Source of the DNA: M55B112 sp964539395 | GTDB taxonomy: Bacteria > Bacteroidota > Bacteroidia > Bacteroidales > GCA-2748055 | Direction: 5' to 3' | Assembly: GCA_964539395.1 (NCBI GenBank) | Contig: CAZIIU010000015.1 | Span: forward strand, 8,430-72,429 | DNA length: 64,000 nt | Made by a program: the position numbers and the translations under genes | The notes under the pieces: generated by a model | What the model was told of the DNA's origin: nothing | Seen by the model: the letters and a program-made list of their open reading frames with translations, nothing else | Database searches by the model: none | In this document: positions 18,264 through 28,108 of the stretch, one piece after another | How positions within the stretch are numbered: position 1 is the first letter of the stretch | Layout of the letters: each line of letters begins with the position of its first letter

Positions 18264-19375
18264 TCTTTCTCCAACAGTTTAATTATCTCACGAGCAATCT
18301 GCTCCGAAGAGCCGGTGACCGCGAATTTCTTTATATTTTCCGACAGATGTCTTTTCCTCTCCTCGTCATGTACCAGTGCGATAGCAGTTGCAACCAGCTC
18401 CTTTTCGGCGTCCCGGTCAGCCACCACCATACCTGCCTGCCGGTCGGTAAGTGCCTTTGCATTGCTTGTTTGATGGTCCTCTGCAACGTTGGGGGACGGC
18501 ACCAGGATCACCGGCTTTCCTACAATGCACAGTTCAGAGATCGTTCCTGCACCGGCCCGCGACACGATTACATCTGCTACCTGAAAGGCACGGTTCATCT
18601 CTTCAATAAAGGGGCACAGGACGATATTTCCGGCGCCGCACTGCTCAAGGGCAGCGAGGGCCCGCTCATAATAGGCGCTGCCCGATTGCCAGATCAGCTG
18701 TATGTCGGAATCTGCAATTGTATCTATATTGGTAATAACACTTTCGTTAAGGGTTCTCGCCCCCAAACTGCCACCGATTAAAAGGATCACCTTTTTGTCA
18801 GGCAGCAGGCCAAAATGCCCGTAACTCCTTTGCATTTCACCACCTGGCAGGATCAGGTCATCCCTTACCGGATTGCCAGTAATTACTATCTTTTCAGCAG
18901 GGAAATACTTTTCCATCCCAGGGTAGGCAACACATATTTTTGCAGCAGTCTTGGCAAGCAGCCTGTTGGTAACCCCAGCGTAGGAGTTCTGCTCCTGTAT
19001 AACTACCGGCACCGATCTTCGTGAAGCAGCCTTAATAATTGGTCCACTGGCATAACCTCCTACCCCTATGGCAATATGCGGATCAAATCTCCTGACCAGC
19101 TGTTGTGAGATAACCATGCTCCTTAACAGCTTGAAGAAAAAGGTTATGTTCCTCCACGACAACCTTCGCTGAAAGCCCGCAACAGGCAACCCGACGATAT
19201 CATACCCCGCTTCAGGCACCTTCTGCATCTCCATCTTTCCAAGCGCTCCAACGAAGAGGATTGCAGGATTATCGAGCATCCTGCTGAGTACATTAGCAAT
19301 CGAGATTGCCGGGAAGACATGTCCCCCGGTTCCGCCTCCGCCAATTATGATCCTATATCGCTTCGCTTCTGTCAT
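18260..19375 (-). CDS. murG: UDP-GlcNAc:lipid I GlcNAc transferase (MurG)
   Basis: 371 residues; GT28 glycosyltransferase that converts lipid I to lipid II on the inner membrane face. The first glycine loop GGGGTGGHVFPA is at about 12-23, the second loop is GGSLGARTLNE, and the acceptor/donor motif SRAGAGTISEL is in the C-domain. The start overlaps the end of ftsW by 23 bases. Confidence 0.97.
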   Translation of the reverse strand: MTEAKRYRIIIGGGGTGGHVFPAISIANVLSRMLDNPAILFVGALGKMEMQKVPEAGYDIVGLPVAGFQRRLSWRNITFFFKLLRSMVISQQLVRRFDPHIAIGVGGYASGPIIKAASRRSVPVVIQEQNSYAGVTNRLLAKTAAKICVAYPGMEKYFPAEKIVITGNPVRDDLILPGGEMQRSYGHFGLLPDKKVILLIGGSLGARTLNESVITNIDTIADSDIQLIWQSGSAYYERALAALEQCGAGNIVLCPFIEEMNRAFQVADVIVSRAGAGTISELCIVGKPVILVPSPNVAEDHQTSNAKALTDRQAGMVVADRDAEKELVATAIALVHDEERKRHLSENIKKFAVTGSSEQIAREIIKLLEKE

Positions 19376-20549
19376 CAGCTATATCTTCATGCATATTTTC
19401 TGTTGCCTCCTCCTGTTCCTGTATTTCAAGTTCCTTCGCCACACCCCAGCTAACACTGAGTATCATTCCAAGCGCCATGCTGGTAAAAAACATAGACGAT
19501 CCTCCCATGCTCACCAGCGGAAGTGTCTGTCCGGTTACCGGCAAAAGTCCGACTGTTACCCCCATATTTACAAACGCCTGGAACACCAGGCCAAGGGCAA
19601 GTCCGAAGGCCAGGAACGCCCCGAATGTACTCTTAGACCGCCGTACGATCAGTCCCGTCCTGAACAGGAGCCAGAGATAGAGAAACACCAACAGCAGACC
19701 ACCGATCAGTGAACCGTACTCTTCTATGATAATCGCGAAAATGAAATCGGAGTAGGGATGTGGCAGTAGTACGCGCTGGGTGCTGGTACCCGGACCGTTA
19801 GGGAGGAACCCACCTCTTACAATCGCAACTTTGGCCTGATCTGACTGGAAATTATCCCCTTCACCGGTGACATACCTTTCAATCCTGCTCTTCCATGTGG
19901 TGATCCTACCCTCTCTGCTCATAGCCGTAGAGAGCAACAGGAACAATCCAAGACCGGCCAGGCCAATCCCGATATAGAGAGCCAGGTACTTAACAGGTAC
20001 CCGGCCGATGAATAACAAAATAAAGGACACTGTAAAGATAATCGCTGCAGTCGACAGGTTGGTCGGTAATATCAGGAGGCAGACAAATGAGATTGCCGCT
20101 ACCACTTTCAGAAACACCCCCCTGAAACTATCCATGTTATTCTGGTTGTTACCAAGAATACGTGCCAGGTACATGATCAGTGCAAACTTAGCGAATTCAG
20201 AGGGCTGAAAGGTGTTGTTGGTACCGGGAATGGCCAGCCAGCGGTTTGCCTCGTTGATTTCCTGGCCCCTGACCAGGGTAATTACCAGCAGTACAATGGC
20301 TGCAGCAAGGAATCCGATCGACAGCTTGTTAAAGACACGGTAGGGAATAATCTGAAAAAAAATGATCACAGCCAGCCCAAGAACAATGTACTTGAACTGC
20401 CTGAACAGGTAATAATAGGTATCGCCTGAAACCTTTTTGTAAGCAAGCGAGCCGGTTGAGCTATACACCGATAGCAGCGATACTACGCTCAGTATGATAA
20501 TGACCGTCCAGATCACCCTGTCGCCTCGTATGTATTTAATCGCTTGCAT
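19353..20549 (-). CDS. ftsW: Septal peptidoglycan glycosyltransferase FtsW
   Basis: 398 residues; SEDS-family polytopic protein that polymerises lipid II with FtsI. About ten membrane helices are visible. SEDS signatures include RWLAIPGTNNTFQPSEFAK, the large extracellular loop containing GGFLPNGPGTSTQ and HPYSDFIFAII, and the late GQTLPLVSMGGSSM motif. RodA is the paralogue alternative, but location between murD and murG fixes it as FtsW. The C-terminal tail is acidic (EEATENMHEDIADD). Confidence 0.97.
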   Translation of the reverse strand: MQAIKYIRGDRVIWTVIIILSVVSLLSVYSSTGSLAYKKVSGDTYYYLFRQFKYIVLGLAVIIFFQIIPYRVFNKLSIGFLAAAIVLLVITLVRGQEINEANRWLAIPGTNNTFQPSEFAKFALIMYLARILGNNQNNMDSFRGVFLKVVAAISFVCLLILPTNLSTAAIIFTVSFILLFIGRVPVKYLALYIGIGLAGLGLFLLLSTAMSREGRITTWKSRIERYVTGEGDNFQSDQAKVAIVRGGFLPNGPGTSTQRVLLPHPYSDFIFAIIIEEYGSLIGGLLLVFLYLWLLFRTGLIVRRSKSTFGAFLAFGLALGLVFQAFVNMGVTVGLLPVTGQTLPLVSMGGSSMFFTSMALGMILSVSWGVAKELEIQEQEEATENMHEDIADDRSEAI

Positions 20550-20593
20550 CTGACTGATATTCCCGGTTAAATAAAATTCTGTTAAGTGCTTGT

Positions 20594-21940
20594 TTATAAC
20601 TCCCTGATTGCTTCCTTAAATTTCCTGCCGCGGTCCTCATAGCTTTCAAACAGATCGAAGCTTGCACAGGCAGGCGAAAGGAGTATGGTATCATCCTTAT
20701 TGGCAAGGTAATACGCCGATTTCACCGCCTCCATCATTCCCGGCGCCTCAACAATGGTATCTACCTTATCGCTGAAAGCATCGATCAATCGCGTGTTGTC
20801 CTTCCCGAGGCAGACGATTGCCTTCACCTTGGAGCTAACCAGATCATATAATTCTGCATAGTTGTTTCCCTTATCCACCCCACCAGCAATCCACACTATA
20901 TTCCCGTGTACACTTTCAAGCGCGTACCAGGTAGAGTTGACATTGGTTGCTTTGGAATCGTTAATGAAATTGATTCCGTGCACCTTGTTCAGATGCTCGA
21001 GCCGGTGCTCGATCCCCTGAAAGTCCATCATCGCCTCGCGGATTAAATCGTTCCTGATTTTCAGCACATTACCAGCAATACCGGCAGCCATACTGTTATA
21101 GGTATTGTGCCGTCCCCTCAGGGCCAGTTCATGCACCGACATGGAGAAATCCACATCTTCAAATTCAATATGCATCATCTCCCTTTTATCCACCCATGCC
21201 ACATCATCCTCTTTTCTCTCGTAAGCATAGGGAAGGTGTACTGCACGGGAGACGATCCTCTCCAACTCTTTCACCGTGATCTCGTCGTCGGAACAGAATA
21301 CAAAATAGTCCTCCTCAGTGAGGTTCTGTGTGATCCGGAATTTTGAATCGACATAATTCTGCAAATTGTAGTCGTAACGATCCATGTGATCGGCTGTAAT
21401 ATTCAGCAGGATCGCTATATCGGCCTTGAATTCATACATACCGTCGAGCTGAAAACTACTAAGTTCAAGGACATAATAGTCGTAGTCCTCGTGGGCCACC
21501 TGTAATGCAAAGCTGCGTCCTACGTTACCGGCGATACCAACGTTCAATCCGGCCTTCCGCAGCATATGATGGATCAACGAGGTAGTGGTTGTCTTTCCGT
21601 TGCTGCCGGTTACGCAAATCTTTCTGGCATTGGTATACCTTCCTGCGAATTCGATCTCGGAGATCACATGCAATCCCTTTTTTCTTATTGATCGCATGAT
21701 CGGCGCGCTCTCCGGGATACCCGGACTCTTAATGATCTCGTCGGCATTCAATATCTGACGTTCGGTATGACCATTTCCTTCGAAAAGAATCTGGTACTCA
21801 TTTAGCATATCCCTGTACCTGGGATTGATCTTTCCTGAGTCGGAAACAAATACATCAAATCCCTGTTCTTTTGCCAGGATCGCCGATCCGGTTCCGCTCT
21901 CACCGGCTCCAAGAATCACTATTCGTTCTCTCTTCTCCAT
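20594..21940 (-). CDS. murD: UDP-N-acetylmuramoylalanine--D-glutamate ligase (MurD)
   Basis: 448 residues. Adds D-glutamate to UDP-MurNAc-L-Ala. The N-terminal GAGESGTGSAILAKEQG motif binds the UDP part, the ATP loop is VTGSNGKTTTTSL (about 110), the central LNITADHMDRY motif and the NDSKATNVNSTW motif near residue 320 are typical of MurD. It starts eight bases after the mraY stop; a 44-base gap separates it from ftsW, the largest within this part of the cluster. Confidence 0.97.
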   Translation of the reverse strand: MEKRERIVILGAGESGTGSAILAKEQGFDVFVSDSGKINPRYRDMLNEYQILFEGNGHTERQILNADEIIKSPGIPESAPIMRSIRKKGLHVISEIEFAGRYTNARKICVTGSNGKTTTTSLIHHMLRKAGLNVGIAGNVGRSFALQVAHEDYDYYVLELSSFQLDGMYEFKADIAILLNITADHMDRYDYNLQNYVDSKFRITQNLTEEDYFVFCSDDEITVKELERIVSRAVHLPYAYERKEDDVAWVDKREMMHIEFEDVDFSMSVHELALRGRHNTYNSMAAGIAGNVLKIRNDLIREAMMDFQGIEHRLEHLNKVHGINFINDSKATNVNSTWYALESVHGNIVWIAGGVDKGNNYAELYDLVSSKVKAIVCLGKDNTRLIDAFSDKVDTIVEAPGMMEAVKSAYYLANKDDTILLSPACASFDLFESYEDRGRKFKEAIREL

Positions 21941-21948
21941 GTCTATTG

Positions 21949-23199
21949 CTATCTGATTTTTAAAGTAATAATTGTGATCACGGCCAGTAAAAGTCCAATG
22001 ATCCAGAACCTTGTAACGATTTTTGCCTCCGGGTACCCAAGTTTCTGAAAATGGTGGTGTGCCGGTGCCATAAGAAAAATTCGTCTCCCCTCCCCGAACC
22101 TTCGCCTGGTGTACTTAAACCAGGTTACCTGCAGCATTACAGAGAGACTCTCATAGAGATAAATGCCACAGAGTACCGGTATTAACAGCTCTTTCCTGAT
22201 CACAACTGCGAATACTGCAATGATCCCCCCAAGTGCCAGGCTTCCGGTATCGCCCATAAAAACCTGTGCAGGAAAGGAGTTATACCACAGAAACCCAATG
22301 GTAGCCCCCACCATGGCTGAGGCAAAGATCACCAGCTCACCGGCATTGGGTATGTACATAATATTCAGGTAATCGGCAAAAATAGCGTTACCGGAAACAT
22401 AGGCCAGGATGCCCAGTGTAGTGCCGATAATAGCTGCTGATCCCGTGGCCAGTCCGTCTAACCCATCCGTAAGATTTGCGCCATTCGACACCGCTGTTAC
22501 AATAAAGATCACAACCAGGATAAACACGACCCAGACCAGAGAGTCGGCAGATTTTCCGGCAAACCAAACCAACCAGGTATAGTTAAATTCATTATCCTTC
22601 ACGAATGGGATGGTAGTTAGCGGGGTCTTGTGGTCCAGCAGGTAATACTGAACTCCTTCGTTATTGGTTACTTTTGGCAGATGGTCATAATCGATGCTCG
22701 ACTCGTCCGATACCGGGATCCTTTCGCGAATGACCGCAGTATCGCTCAAAATAAAGGCAAGCCCGACGATCAGGCCGAGTCCGACCTGACCGAAAATTTT
22801 AAACTTACCGTGCAGTCCCACCTTGTTCTTAAGAAATACCTTGATATAATCGTCAATGAAACCTATCAGTCCGAGCCAAACCGTGGTAATGAGCATCAGA
22901 ATCACATAGACATTGTCCAGCCTGCCGAAAAGTAGTAAAGGAAGTACGATCGACGCCAGGATGATGATCCCGCCCATGGTCGGGGTACCCTGCTTCCTGC
23001 TCTGGCCCTCCAGCCCCAGGTCGCGTACCGTTTCACCAATCTGTTTTTTATGCAGGTAAATAATAATCCGTTTACCGATGAACAATGATATAAGCAATGA
23101 AGTGATCACTGTCATCGAGGCCCTGAACGAGATATACTGGAACATCCCCGCTCCGGGAATGTTAAACTGATTCAGATATTCAAACAGATAATAAAACAT
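21949..23199 (-). CDS. mraY: Phospho-N-acetylmuramoyl-pentapeptide transferase (MraY)
   Basis: 416 residues, polytopic. MraY makes lipid I from UDP-MurNAc-pentapeptide and undecaprenyl phosphate. The catalytic DD pair (FIDDYIKV), NLTDGLDGLATG and the MAPAHHHFQKLG motif are all intact. The protein is longer than the E. coli enzyme (360 residues) because of an inserted loop of about 60 residues at about 150-215 containing DYDHLPKV and LDHKTPLTT, a feature I associate with Bacteroidota MraY. It is six bases downstream of murE. murF, which often sits between murE and mraY in other phyla, is absent here. Confidence 0.97.
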   Translation of the reverse strand: MFYYLFEYLNQFNIPGAGMFQYISFRASMTVITSLLISLFIGKRIIIYLHKKQIGETVRDLGLEGQSRKQGTPTMGGIIILASIVLPLLLFGRLDNVYVILMLITTVWLGLIGFIDDYIKVFLKNKVGLHGKFKIFGQVGLGLIVGLAFILSDTAVIRERIPVSDESSIDYDHLPKVTNNEGVQYYLLDHKTPLTTIPFVKDNEFNYTWLVWFAGKSADSLVWVVFILVVIFIVTAVSNGANLTDGLDGLATGSAAIIGTTLGILAYVSGNAIFADYLNIMYIPNAGELVIFASAMVGATIGFLWYNSFPAQVFMGDTGSLALGGIIAVFAVVIRKELLIPVLCGIYLYESLSVMLQVTWFKYTRRRFGEGRRIFLMAPAHHHFQKLGYPEAKIVTRFWIIGLLLAVITIITLKIR

Positions 23200-23205
23200 C
23201 GACCG

Positions 23206-24654
23206 TTACTTTAAATATTTATTAATCACTTCCTTATCATCAAAATGTCGTTTTACACCGCCAATCTCCTGGTAATTTTCGTGTCCCTTCCCTGCTACCA
23301 GAATTACCGATTTACCTTTCCCGATCATGCATGCCGTTTTGATAGCCTCTTCCCTGTCGGCTATTTTTAGTATATCGCCTGATTTTTCTTCCGGAACCCC
23401 CATTTCCATCTCCAGCATAATCGCTGCCGGATCCTCAGAACGGGGATTATCTGAGGTCAGGATCACAGTGTTACTCAGCCTGGCTGCCACCTCCCCCATT
23501 TTCCTTCGCTTGGCCCGGTCCCTGTCACCCCCGGCTCCCACCACCGTAATGACCCGACGCTCCAAACCGTTCACCTCCCGTATCGTCTCAAGTACGTTCC
23601 TCAGCGCATCATCGGTATGGGCGTAATCGATAATCGCAATATCCCCCCCGGTACCCCTGATCACCTCAAACCTTCCTTTTGCTGCATTTGCCATACTGAT
23701 CGTTGCAAGCACCTGCTCTTCATTATGGCCCAGCAGAAGCAAAGTACCGAAAACAGCGAGGATATTGCTGGCATTAAACCTACCGGTAAGTCTTACCCAC
23801 ACCTCTTTGTCATTGAGCTTCATTCGCATACCCTCGAAATGCATTTCAAGCACCTTCCCATAGTAATCCGCGAGCCTTCCCAATCCGTAGCGGTACTTTC
23901 TTGCATGGGAATGCTGAAGCATCACCTCCCCATTCCTGTCGTCGGCATTTGTAAGGGCAAATGACTCCTCCCCAAGACGGTCGAAAAATGACTGTTTTGC
24001 CATCAGGTATTCCTTAAAATCCCTGTGGTAATCGAGGTGGTCATGTGTAATATTGGTAAATATTCCTCCTATGAACTTTAGTCCGTCGATGCGATGCTGA
24101 CTTACAGCATGGGAGGAGACCTCCATAAAGCAGTACTCACATCCACGGTCAACCATCTCCCTGAGCCACCTGTTAATCTGCAACGGGTCGGGTGTTGTAT
24201 GTGTGGCCGGATATGACCGGTCGTGAATGATCACCTCAATGGTAGTTAAAATACCGGCCTTGTACCCAAGGCCGGTATTGACCTTATATAATAAGGTGGC
24301 TATGGTTGTTTTACCATTGGTGCCGGTAATACCCACAAGATTGATCTCCCGTGAGGGATGACCATACCATGCAGAGGCGATCAGGGCGATTGCCCGTCGG
24401 CTGTTCTTTGTAAGAATATAGGTAACCCCCTCAGCAGGTACCTCCGGCAGTTCCTCGCACACAACGGCCACCGCCCCGGCATTCACTGCTTCAGGAACAA
24501 ACCTGTGCCCGTCTACAGCTATTCCTCGTATTGCTACAAAGAGCGATCCGGCAGTAACAGCTTTTGAGTCGAATACTACCGAACCGATCTCCCTCTCCCT
24601 GCTACCAGCAACATGAACGATCTCCAGGTCCTGTATGAGGTTGTTCAGTTTCAT
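23206..24654 (-). CDS. murE: UDP-MurNAc-L-Ala-D-Glu--2,6-diaminopimelate ligase (MurE)
   Basis: 482 residues from the ATG at 24654 (MKLNNLIQDL), whose ATGA overlaps the ftsI stop by four bases. The frame stays open 79 codons further upstream inside ftsI, but that extension does not look like MurE. The ATP loop GTNGKTT is at residues 111-117, and TPDPLQINRWLREM and EVSSHAVSQHRID follow. The substrate-specificity motif near residue 400 reads SDNPRSEDP. In MurE enzymes DNPR marks the meso-diaminopimelate-adding type, so this organism probably has meso-DAP peptidoglycan. Confidence 0.97.
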   Translation of the reverse strand: MKLNNLIQDLEIVHVAGSREREIGSVVFDSKAVTAGSLFVAIRGIAVDGHRFVPEAVNAGAVAVVCEELPEVPAEGVTYILTKNSRRAIALIASAWYGHPSREINLVGITGTNGKTTIATLLYKVNTGLGYKAGILTTIEVIIHDRSYPATHTTPDPLQINRWLREMVDRGCEYCFMEVSSHAVSQHRIDGLKFIGGIFTNITHDHLDYHRDFKEYLMAKQSFFDRLGEESFALTNADDRNGEVMLQHSHARKYRYGLGRLADYYGKVLEMHFEGMRMKLNDKEVWVRLTGRFNASNILAVFGTLLLLGHNEEQVLATISMANAAKGRFEVIRGTGGDIAIIDYAHTDDALRNVLETIREVNGLERRVITVVGAGGDRDRAKRRKMGEVAARLSNTVILTSDNPRSEDPAAIMLEMEMGVPEEKSGDILKIADREEAIKTACMIGKGKSVILVAGKGHENYQEIGGVKRHFDDKEVINKYLK

Positions 24655-26765
24655 CCTTCGGTGATGCTCATTACAAGTTGAACATGATCTCCTTTTCGCA
24701 ACAACGTACCAGGTACAGGCAACTGCGTTCTTACGGTACCGCGACCGCTGATACTCACCTTGAGTCCCATATTCTCCAGCAGAAAGAGTGCATCTTTCGC
24801 TCCCATATCTTTTACATCTGGCACATAGAGGGTACTTATATCGCTCCTGAACAGCTTTACCCCATCCCCCGAACTTCTGGTTCTTGCCCACCAGGATTCA
24901 TGGTGGCCAGACTCAAACGGTATATCGAGGTATTTAAGAACGGATTCCAGTTCCGGCCTGAAACCACTTTTTGAATATGGTGCTTCGCTGATTTGGGCAA
25001 TGCGGTCCTGTCGGAGTTCCTGCATGTTGAGATCACGAACATAGATCCTGTCAGTAATCTCACGAAAGATAGGACCGGCAACGAGGTTTCCGTAATAAAC
25101 CGACCTCGAAGGGGAACTTACCACAACGATGCAGGAATAAGTAGGGTTGTCGGATGGAAAGTACCCAACGAAGGAGGCCTGGTACCTGCCTGTCGTGTAG
25201 CCATGACCGGCATCGGCGATCTGTGCAGTTCCTGTCTTACCCGCGATCGGGTAGTAGGAGTTGCGGAGGTTTTTCGCTGATCCGTGTTCCACCACACCCT
25301 CGAGCATTGGTCTGATCTTCTGTAAGGTCTCCTCCGAGCAGATTTTTGGGTTGATAATCTCTTTGCTGAAGATATGCTCCACTTTCCCGTGATATCGGAT
25401 CTCCTCCACGAACTGCGGTTTTACCATCTGTCCGTTATTCGCGATTGCATTATAAAATGTCAGCAGCTGCAGGGGTGTCAGACGCACCTCATAGCCTATC
25501 GAGATCATGGGTAAAGATATACCCGACCAGAACGGGCTGTCGGTGTATTTTATATCCGGGGTCCCTTCTCCTTTAATCTCAACACCCAGCTTCCTGTTAA
25601 GTCCCAATCTGTAGAGCCTGTCGATATAGCGCGAAGGACTATCCTTATAGTGCTGGTAAACCAGTTTTGAGATCCCAACGTTGGAAGAATGTTCAAACGC
25701 CTCACTGAATGTTATTTTGCCGAGCCCTTTGTCTCCGCTGTCTTCCAGTTTATGCCCGTTATAGTAGGTTATACCATTCCCGACATCGACAATATCTTCG
25801 GGCTTCACAAAACCATCCTCGAGAAGGGCAATCACCGATGCCAGTTTGAAGGTCGATCCCGGCTCCGTACTTGCACCAATCGCATAGTTATAGTCCTCAA
25901 CATACCTGCCACTTCCGGTTCTGCCGAGATTGGCGATCGCTCTTATCTTACCCGTCTTTACCTCCATGACTACCACCGTTCCATGATCGGCAACGTGCTT
26001 CTGCAGTTGCATCATGAGTGCATTTTCTGCCACATCCTGCAAGTCGATGTCGATGGTGGTAACAACATCATACCCATCTCTTGGCTCAATTTCGTTCCTG
26101 TCGCTCAAAGGCATCCAGTTACCGGACGATATCTTCTGCATCAGCCTGTAACCCTGGACCCCGGCAAGCTCTGTATCATATGCCCCCTCAATTCCCACCA
26201 CGCTTCCATAATCGCCCTGCATGGTATAGCCAATAGTACGGGCCGCCAACAATCCGTGAGGCCTGATGCGCCGGTTCTGCTGAACAAAGATTGTCCCTCC
26301 CTGGTACCTGCCCAACCGGAAGATGGGAAAACGTTTTAACTCCTGTAGCTGGGTGTATGTAACATTTCTCTTTACCAGGAAGTAGCGGTTGCCATCTTCG
26401 CGGGCGCGCACGAGATTCTGCTTGTAACTGGTCCAGTGCCGATCTCTGAAAAGATTGGCAAGTCTGATTGCCAAAGAATCAACGTACCTATCAAAAATTT
26501 CACGCGTAAAAGCTTCGCTCCGCATATCCATCCTGATCTCATAATAGGGCACTGAGACAGACAGCAATCGCCCGTCGGCCGAATAGATATTTCCCCTGTT
26601 GGGCTCAATGGTCCGGTAGGTGATACTGTTCACCTCCGAATTCTCCCAGCGCTCCTTTTCTACCAGCTGCATGTAAAACATCTTACCTAGAATCAGCAGC
26701 GCAAGGATCACCATGGCAAGGTACACCACACCAACCCGTATCAATATGTTTCTCTTAAGCGACAT
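24651..26765 (-). CDS. ftsI: Septal transpeptidase FtsI (PBP3-type) with C-terminal PASTA domain
   Basis: 704 residues. One N-terminal membrane helix (about 10-32), a PBP dimer domain, then the transpeptidase domain with the class B active-site triad: STFK at 304-307 (serine nucleophile), SSN at 360-362 and KTG at 510-512. Residues about 645-704 form a PASTA domain (YVPDVKDMGAKDALFLLENM, then DHVQLVMS), common in Bacteroidota and Firmicutes division PBPs but absent from E. coli FtsI. The start overlaps the ftsL stop by one base, and the stop overlaps murE by four. Confidence 0.97.
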   Translation of the reverse strand: MSLKRNILIRVGVVYLAMVILALLILGKMFYMQLVEKERWENSEVNSITYRTIEPNRGNIYSADGRLLSVSVPYYEIRMDMRSEAFTREIFDRYVDSLAIRLANLFRDRHWTSYKQNLVRAREDGNRYFLVKRNVTYTQLQELKRFPIFRLGRYQGGTIFVQQNRRIRPHGLLAARTIGYTMQGDYGSVVGIEGAYDTELAGVQGYRLMQKISSGNWMPLSDRNEIEPRDGYDVVTTIDIDLQDVAENALMMQLQKHVADHGTVVVMEVKTGKIRAIANLGRTGSGRYVEDYNYAIGASTEPGSTFKLASVIALLEDGFVKPEDIVDVGNGITYYNGHKLEDSGDKGLGKITFSEAFEHSSNVGISKLVYQHYKDSPSRYIDRLYRLGLNRKLGVEIKGEGTPDIKYTDSPFWSGISLPMISIGYEVRLTPLQLLTFYNAIANNGQMVKPQFVEEIRYHGKVEHIFSKEIINPKICSEETLQKIRPMLEGVVEHGSAKNLRNSYYPIAGKTGTAQIADAGHGYTTGRYQASFVGYFPSDNPTYSCIVVVSSPSRSVYYGNLVAGPIFREITDRIYVRDLNMQELRQDRIAQISEAPYSKSGFRPELESVLKYLDIPFESGHHESWWARTRSSGDGVKLFRSDISTLYVPDVKDMGAKDALFLLENMGLKVSISGRGTVRTQLPVPGTLLRKGDHVQLVMSITEG

Positions 26766-27139
26766 TATTCCACAGTTCTCACCAGTTTTTTTAACGGCTC
26801 TCTGTTTTCAACCAGGCCGGTACCCTTCTCTTTCACCAACTGCTCCACCCTGCTCTGCCTGCTTACCATCATCAGTTCGGAAGAGGTAGAGATCGCCTGT
26901 GAACGCAATTCTCTCACCTCCGACTGAAGTTCATTGGTCTTAATAACCAGCTTTTCTGCATGGTTCCTGTTTGCAATCATAAACAGGGAGAGGATCACTA
27001 ACAGGCCAAGGAACGGAGCCTGTCTGATTACCGCTTTTTGTGTCAGTACGTTCCCGTCGATCAGGCTGCGCAAAGAGAATTGCTGCTGTTTCTCCCCGCG
27101 TACCTCATCAAATTCAATATTATTTCTGTCCCGCTGCAC
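26765..27139 (-). CDS. ftsL: Cell division protein FtsL-like
   Basis: 124 residues. A cytoplasmic N-terminus of about 40 residues, one membrane helix (APFLGLLVILSLFMIANRN, about 41-59) and a periplasmic coiled coil (about 60-100) with regular leucines. This is the FtsL topology; sequence identity in this family is always poor, so the call depends on topology plus position between rsmH and ftsI. It ends on the first base of the ftsI start. There is a 68-base gap to rsmH upstream. Confidence 0.85.
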   Translation of the reverse strand: MQRDRNNIEFDEVRGEKQQQFSLRSLIDGNVLTQKAVIRQAPFLGLLVILSLFMIANRNHAEKLVIKTNELQSEVRELRSQAISTSSELMMVSRQSRVEQLVKEKGTGLVENREPLKKLVRTVE

Positions 27140-27207
27140 CTGTTTATCTTATCAGTATCGTTATGGATCGTAAAATCTTGTTTTAAGTCGCTGTTGCAAA
27201 ACCTTCC

Positions 27208-28107
27208 TCAAATCCTCTCGGCAATTCTCAGTTTTGCACTCCTCGCTCTGCTGTTCTCAGCGATCTCCCCTTCTGTCGGTACGATCACTTTTTTGTTGAT
27301 CACCCTCCAGCATTTCTCCGGTTGGCCGTAAAAATCTTTCTTTACCACCCCTTCCAGGTTACCCGACCGCATATAATTCTTTACCAGCCTGTCCTCCAAC
27401 GAATGGTAGGTGATTATTACCAATCTGCCCTCCGGAGCGACATATTCTTTTGTCTGTACCAACATCTCCCGCAGTGCATCGATCTCTTCATTTACTTCAA
27501 TCCTGATCGCCTGGTACACGCGGGCAAGGAATTTTGACCTGTTCTGCTGTGGCACCAGGTCGCCCAGTATCTCTTCCAGCCGCCCGCTAGTTTCAATGGG
27601 TGACCGGGAACGGGCGCTGATGACCGCCTTTACCAATAGACCGGTATTTTTTAACTCCCCGTACTCCCTGAAAATGCGGTTGAGATCCTCCTCGGAGGTT
27701 TTGTTAAGCACTTCAACGGCTGTCTTTTTCGAAGAGGTGTTCATCCGCATATCAAGCCTGCTGTCGCTTCTAAATGAAAACCCTCTCTCAGGCCGGTCGA
27801 TCTGGTATGAAGAGATTCCCAGGTCGGCAAGAATACCATCAACCTGCTGAACCCCATAGTACCTCAGAAAATTCCGAAGATACCTGAAATTGGCCCTGAT
27901 AAACACCAACCGTTTATCATCCAATACATTCTGACCAGCATGCGGGTCCTGGTCGAAGGCCAGCAACCTTCCCTTTTTACCCAACTTTTCGAGAACGCTT
28001 CGAGAGTGTCCACCACCGCCATAAGTAAGATCCACGTAAGTCCCTTTTGGCTTAATATTCAATCCTTCTATACTCTCATTCAATAAAACAGGCCTGTGAT
28101 AAGCCAT
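27208..28107 (-). CDS. rsmH: 16S rRNA m4C1402 methyltransferase RsmH (MraW)
   Basis: 299 residues from the ATG at 28107 (MAYHRPVLLNESI), one base after the mraZ stop; the open frame continues 43 codons upstream inside mraZ but that part is not RsmH-like. SAM-binding motif YVDLTYGGGGHSR, then DGILADLGISSYQID and a C-terminal VIITYHSLEDRLVK motif. The enzyme N4-methylates C1402 in the 16S rRNA P site. Confidence 0.97.
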   Translation of the reverse strand: MAYHRPVLLNESIEGLNIKPKGTYVDLTYGGGGHSRSVLEKLGKKGRLLAFDQDPHAGQNVLDDKRLVFIRANFRYLRNFLRYYGVQQVDGILADLGISSYQIDRPERGFSFRSDSRLDMRMNTSSKKTAVEVLNKTSEEDLNRIFREYGELKNTGLLVKAVISARSRSPIETSGRLEEILGDLVPQQNRSKFLARVYQAIRIEVNEEIDALREMLVQTKEYVAPEGRLVIITYHSLEDRLVKNYMRSGNLEGVVKKDFYGQPEKCWRVINKKVIVPTEGEIAENSRARSAKLRIAERI

Positions 28108-28108
28108 A

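Noticed and set aside
24655..24891. 79-codon N-terminal extension of MurE
   Set aside because: The extension lies inside ftsI and has no MurE homology; the ATG at 24654 gives the normal start and an ATGA junction.
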